NCBI GenBank assembly: GCA_040285825.1
Contig: JAUPSS010000002.1
Coordinates: 1,178,001 to 1,242,000 of the forward strand
Reading direction: 5' to 3'
DNA length: 64,000 bases
Origin: Eukaryota sp. TZLM1-RC
Taxonomy: Eukaryota; Metamonada: BaSk clade
The position numbers and the translations under genes were made by a program. Every line of letters begins with the position of its first letter. The first letter of the stretch is position 1. Below, one piece after another: positions 59,164-64,000 of the stretch. The notes below the pieces were generated by a model, which worked only from the letters and a program-made list of their open reading frames with translations, was not told the DNA's origin and made no database searches.

Positions 59164-59639
59164 CACAAAAAGCGGAGATTAAAATGGCTGAAATGGTTTT
59201 ATTGGAGTTTTCTTTTGATGTACTCATCTACTTCATGAATCATATTCAAAACAGCATTGACGTTATGATTCCATGGACATGTACACTATTTTTCATATTA
59301 CATTGACAAGTGCTAAATCCACAAAATTACTTAGAAGACTATGTTTCCTTTGAAGTTGCAAATGACACATTGGTTCAGACCTGTTTTGAAGGTAATTTGC
59401 CACTACGACGTACTTTTGCCAACTTACACTCATCACTTATGTCTGGTGATCCTTGTGAACAACAAACACCAAAACCAAGAAGTGCAATTCCACATCATTT
59501 TAAAGACTTTGTTTGTGGTGAAGGCAATTATAGATAACGACTATCTTCGGACAACCAAATTTGAACAAAACTATAAGATATGTGGATCATATTGAAAACT
59601 TTTTTATCAACCAAGAATTGATTGACGATTTCGTTTTTC
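59164..59639. other. Intergenic region with possible LINE trace
   Basis: About 480 bp. 59,310-59,537 includes YVSFEVANDTLVQTC, similar to family 1 DFVSCNVANDTLVQRR, but the following LPLRRTFANLHSSLM does not match the LINE. Uncertain mosaic. Confidence 0.35.
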
Positions 59640-59950
59640 AACAAGCAACAGTAAGATCAGGTATAAAAATTCAAACCACCTGAGCAATTTGACTTTTACT
59701 CAACAATATCGATTTAAACCAACCTATGATCAGACAAAAGTTTTTTTTAATATCAACAACACTATTCACACAGATGGATCGAATATTGCAGTGGAGTTTG
59801 TTTGCCCCGATTAGAAAAGTTCAGAATTGTAGGCCAGACACAAGGGTCAGATTTTTTAATTATCTACTGATGATGTTGATGTCAATACTAATCAAGATAA
59901 AAAACTCATTGTTTGTGTTTGCCTAAAAAACGTGATTTATATTCGAATTA
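59640..59950 (+). pseudogene. Fanzor family 2 fragment, copy D
   Basis: Plus-strand counterpart of 33.05-33.3 kb: NINNTIHTDGSNIAVEFVC (the TDG segment), then decayed sequence with gttcagaattgtaggccagaca and DDVDVN...KKLIVCVCLKNVIY where the family 2 copy C has DVDVDT...KRIVVCDPENMIN. The RuvC-I Asp is gone. Only about 100 codons remain and several are stops. Confidence 0.7.
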
Positions 59951-60695
59951 TTTGAATTTGCAATAGTTGAAGCTAGAATAAGTAGTAATAAACGCCTTCA
60001 GTATGTGTGTAGTAGACAGTGTTTGTAATTATTGGAATTATTTGAATAAGAAGAATTTCCATATAACTAAACTGTTCAAAACCTTTCGCCCTGAAGCAAC
60101 CTTTTCAAAATCTTGATATCCGAAACACCAACTGCTTGTTATACATTTTTCTGGAATTAGAATCTCTCCCTGGATCCCGTAAATATAGTTATCAACAATA
60201 TTGATTATTTTCATATAATTCTTTGTAGTTCTGTGAATTTCTCTATTTGCAAAAACCTTTTTCACACTGTTCTGACTGTTTGAAATTATTCAAACAGTAT
60301 TTGTTGTGTTTTTGTAAGTTGTTTACTTTATGTCGAATTTCTCCCAAAATATTTCTCAGAACATGATGAACAAGTTGATTGTTGGCCTATGTTCAGTATT
60401 GCTACTTTCATTTTCGACCGACTTTAGAATTGACTGAACTGGATTGCGGTAATTCCATCCATCTTTTTGTCTTTCTGTTAGTCTCAACCTCGTAGAAGAG
60501 CTAGAAAAGACCGTCGAAAGGAGGGGAAAAAGTAGTGTTAGTCTTTACACTATTCTAGAGTGTAGATAGACTTATCTATTTATTCTCGTATATTAGCTTA
60601 ATGTTTATTGTTCATTCATGAAGACTTCACTAGTGATTGTATTGAAGTTCATTATAGCTCATTTTCCGTCGTAATAAATTACTCTCTCTATACAT
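59951..60695. other. Upstream region of Ty3/gypsy copy 2 (LTR not delimited)
   Basis: About 745 bp with no host gene. It should contain the 5' LTR and leader of the retroelement whose gag begins at 60,696, but without the 3' LTR the edges cannot be set. Two tgttagtct occurrences (60,477 and 60,535) are possible LTR-start-like sites. Confidence 0.35.
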
Positions 60696-61756
60696 ATGTC
60701 TAACCCTAGCCCACAGGCTTCAATAATTATTGGCCGTTCATCAGCTAACGAACAACAGGCTTCGCTGAATGCTGCCTCACCTTTGGGTGAAACCAACCTC
60801 GGCCGTAGGGATTCCGCCTCCCATCTCGCCAACAATCCTCAGGATTCAGAGGGGGACCCTCTCACTCCTGCCAAGGATTCTTTTTCTCCTGAAGAAGCCA
60901 ACGCAGACACCTCGAAAGGGGAGTCTACCTCTACGGATTCCAAGGAGTCGACAGATACTACTGGTCAGGTTCGTCTCTCCTCTACTTCTCCCAAGGTATC
61001 TACTCCTACTAAGTCCAAGTGGCAGTATACCATGGAGAAATTCCGTAAGGATTTGGAACTATGGAACTTCCTGGATCTACACGCCTTGAAGGTAGAGCTT
61101 GCTACTCGTGTCCCTAAGGACCACTTCGAGCAGTTCATGATTCAGATGTTTTTAAACGAGTCTCCTTCTCGGATTCCGTCGGTTGAAGAAGATGGAGACA
61201 ACTTTAAATTCTTGCTGATGCCCCAACCCTATGATCCACCGAGACTCATCCAGATTTGGATTGTCTCATGGATTTCTATCCATTCCGTATGGATAGAGAA
61301 TCAGCAGTCGAACCTAATCCAGGCCAAGTTTTCGCCGCTCGTAGTGCTTACGGTCAGGAGCTCTCGAGAGTATGGAACTCGTTGGAAAGCCATTCTACTC
61401 TCAGAAGCCTCCCAGCTAATCCCGAAACCACTGTCATACCTTCTCGTCAAGAGAAAGTAGCTGTTCATGGTGAGGATGAAGACGGTAACCCATGCGTTTT
61501 CTGGGTACCCAGGAGTCAAGTTTTATCTCCTGATCCCTCCATCCCCAAACTCCTCTCTGGAGATTTGTCCGTTTCGGATCTCGACACTTCTCCTCCCATC
61601 CTTCTCCCATCTAACGCGGTGGATTTCGACTCTCTTAGCATGCCTAAAAACAACATCCGAGTCCACCACCAAAATCAGGGACAGCCCCTCTCACTGTTTC
61701 CCTACAATCACTCGAAATCCCTCCAAACGCCTCTTAAATCCTTTGAACACATCTGA
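60696..61756 (+). pseudogene. gag: Gag of Ty3/gypsy copy 2, frameshifted
   Basis: Starts at ATG 60,696 (MSNPSPQASIIIGRSSANEQ), Ser/Thr/Pro-rich for 100 codons, then a helical KWQYTMEKFRKDLELWNF and FEQFMIQMFLNESP. After about 61,240 the coding frame shifts by one, continuing with CLMDFYPFRMDRESAVEPNP and on to FEHI at 61,756. No zinc knuckle or RGG tail is present, unlike copy 1, so the nucleocapsid part has been lost or was never there. AVEPNPGQ is close to, but not, a 2A motif. Confidence 0.6.
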
Positions 61757-64000
61757 CCCTGAATCTTCGAGTATCAATAGAATTTTTAGTTTGTCTTCTG
61801 TTTGTGCCAATAAATCTGTTAATTGTCCCAAGTTTTGGTTGCAGATCAATAACATAGTGGTATCTGGTCTTATTGATAGTGGAGCATCCATATCTGTCAT
61901 CTCAAGAGACCTATCCACAAAATGCAAGATGGAACACTACTCTGAATCTGTCAAATTTATTGGTGTTATCGGAGAACCATCAAACTCTGACATAAATGCC
62001 AAAGGAATCCTATCCTTCAATGTCGGTAGCATTGCCAAAGTTGTGCATCTTACCAAATCGTTCCAGGCATAACATTTTAATTATAGGAATAGACATTCTA
62101 TATGAACCGGGCCTCATGAACAACGACAGGGTATACATTCATCTCGACGAGCTTCACAGAACACTAATATTACCTGAATCTGAGTTTGACCACAGAATTT
62201 TACAGATATCTGACCTCAAGGTGTCAAAAACATTCAAAGATCACGTCAACTCGTCAGGTTGTCAAATAAAGCTCAACAATCAATCAGAAAATCAACAGCT
62301 CCTCGCAACTCTTGAAGAGTTCAAAGATGTTTTCACGTAGAAACTCCATGAAGACGGCATCGACTGTAACCCCATGGACATCGATTTTTACGATGAAGAC
62401 ACTGTTGTTTATCGTCCACCTCGCAGGTTAAACCCTGAACGACTCAAAATCGTCAACCAAATCTTCGATGAGTTAATCGAATCTGGTTTCGCCACAGAAT
62501 CCAACGGTAGATTCAGGTCCCCAGTCGTCCTTGTAGTTTATCCTGATCATCGGAAACCACGTCTTACAGGCGACTTCAGTGGTCCGAATGGAGTCAATGC
62601 GAACACTATCCCTATCGCTCCAAACCTCCAAAGATCTCTGATGTATTAGAGTTCTAATTTCAAGCCAATTACATTGGAACACTTGATCTCCCAAAAGCAT
62701 TTTGGCAACTCAAGATCAACGAAAGAGACATCGAGAAAACCACCCTCAGCATTCCTGGTCGCAGTATCAGCTTCAACAGGGCATGTTTCTGTCTCAAGAA
62801 CGTCCCCGCAGTGTTTCAAAACGTAATGTCCAACATCTTGAGCATCGAAGGCGTGTTTATCTACATCGACGATATCATTATCATAGGTAATACCCTTCCC
62901 CAATTGATCGACAGGCTCAAAGCCGTCCTCTTTCGCGCTAAAGAAAAACGGGTCAGCCTTGCCCTACCAAAAATGCCATTTCAAGTCTAAAGATCATGAA
63001 ATCAAGATTCTCGGTAGTATCTTCGTCAATGGTACACGCCAAATCGATCCCTCACGACTAACTGGATTGGTCGAGCTTCCAGCTCCCAAGACAGTGAAAG
63101 ACGTCAGAAGTTTTGTAGGATCCATCAACTACATTAGAGACTGGCTGCCTTCGGTATCCGAAATCATATCTCCTATCAACGAGCTTACTAGAGGAAACCC
63201 CCGCCGTATCGAGTGGACCTCAGATCATGAACGCCGTTTCAACAAGATCAAGCAACTCGTACAAGAGAATATGCCATTGAGTTTACCCCCAACAGATAAC
63301 CGTGTCCTTATTAGTTGTGACGCATCAGACATTGCTATTGGCGGCGTCATCTTGGAAGAATATGATCCTTGTGAACACAATGGCACTCCTCTCATTGACC
63401 GAAAGGTCAGACCTATCAGTTTCTTCAGCAGGATTCTCTCCAATTCCCAAAAGAATTGGTCAACGATGCAGAAAGAGCTTTAGGCTATACTTCTCATCCT
63501 AACAGAATCATGCATCGAGAGTTACCTCAAAAGCAGGAAGCTCACGATATTGACAGATCACAGAAACATCTCATATCTAGTAACAGCCCCTGATAAGAAT
63601 CGAATTGTCGCACGTTGTTTACCAATACTCAGTGAGTTCGACTTCGAGTTGGTACACACCTCGGGGGAAGACAAATACTGGGCAGACATGCTATCCAGAC
63701 AGGTCCCAACGACCGATCCTGTACGCATAAACACAATCAACACAGGCAACACTCGTTCATCAGCGAGCGAGACCACCTATGAACCGTTTCACCCAATCTA
63801 TTATATCAGAAACTATAATCCATCAGACGACTCTGCTCTTCCAGACCCAGACGACCTTCGGGATACTCACAAAATCCTCATTTTATAAGAGAAATGTGCA
63901 TCTGCAATCCCCATGTTCGATCCTTGGTTGAGTAGAATCCGTTCAGAGCAAAGACAAGCTGTTGCAGCTCACGAACGTTCATTTAATAACTGTTCCGTCA
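61757..64000 (+). pseudogene. pol: Pol of Ty3/gypsy copy 2: protease, RT, RNase H, start of integrase; broken
   Basis: Protease with GLIDSGASISVIS (canonical DSG) at about 61,870; RT with GTLDLPKAFWQ and FIYIDDIIIIG near 62,850; RNase H with LISCDASDIAIGG near 63,320; then TDHRNISYLVTAPDKNRIV, WADMLSR and the beginning of the integrase spacer (DPWLSRIRSEQ). Lesions: frameshift near 62,040, TAG 62,338, TAG 62,647 with a frameshift, a shift near 62,955, TAG at about 63,481 and TAA 63,886. Sequence continues beyond the window. Confidence 0.85.

Larger units (their letters stand above)
60696..64000 (+). mobile_element. Ty3/gypsy-type LTR retrotransposon, copy 2 (decayed, runs off the window)
   Basis: Same strand order and clearly the same pol family as copy 1 (for example TVKDVRSFVGSINYIRDWLP in both), but with a different, shorter gag and several frameshifts and stops in pol. 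Codon composition is less AT-rich than the surroundings. Confidence 0.85.

Overview
This window is eukaryotic nuclear DNA from an AT-rich microbial eukaryote whose lineage I cannot fix from sequence alone. The support is as follows: typical eukaryotic housekeeping genes (ribosomal proteins L23 and L9, DENR, a Rho-family GTPase, PKA regulatory subunit, a transcription-type cyclin, DDX11/CHL1 helicase, GRWD1/RRB1, DNA ligase IV); spliceosomal introns of only 29, 29, 29 and 32 nt with GT...AG ends; a tRNA-Ala(UGC) with a Pol III T-run; and several classes of eukaryotic transposable elements. Coding follows the standard code, but none of the 14 host genes with a readable end stops at TGA (six TAA, eight TAG).

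Layout. 1-5.9 kb: minus-strand Ty3/gypsy retrotransposon with open pol and damaged gag, inserted into a LINE. 5.9-10.8 kb: nested LINE pieces, a TA-flanked inverted-repeat DNA element and a roughly 480-bp (TATAT)n array between two inverted LINE copies. 11.1-20.4 kb: host genes DENR, Rho GTPase, RPL23, RPL9, PKA-R and a cyclin, separated by LINE debris. 20.5-33.5 kb: decayed Fanzor (eukaryotic TnpB-like, OMEGA-type nuclease) copies from three families, two coiled-coil genes, a chaperonin relic and more LINE pieces. 33.8-38.8 kb: a membrane protein gene and DDX11/CHL1 with a MITE just upstream. 38.9-39.8 kb: a fourth Fanzor family. 40.1-47.5 kb: the longest LINE copy (zinc knuckle, RT, CCHC, endonuclease) with a second LINE inserted in it and a visible target-site duplication, a 96-bp tandem repeat next to a 2A-like motif, a thioredoxin-fold gene and a small Cys-rich gene. 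48.5-55 kb: a Fanzor tail abutting GRWD1, a LINE piece, and a pogo-like transposon sitting between two copies of a 300-bp segment that ends in tRNA-Ala. 56.4-59.2 kb: DNA ligase IV. 59.6-64 kb: a Fanzor fragment and a second, decayed Ty3/gypsy element.

The host genes show no operon-like logic; convergent neighbours are tightly packed (65, 123 and 19 bp apart), which suggests a compact ancestral genome later invaded by mobile elements. The most notable feature is the density and variety of Fanzor-type nuclease relics: at least six loci and four families in 64 kb, recognised by RuvC-I (DLG/DPG), RuvC-II (E-x-x-TS), CxxC zinc-ribbon and RuvC-III (RD) signatures. Two of their copies now form the immediate upstream DNA of unrelated host genes. 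All calls come from reading the sequence; no database search was possible.
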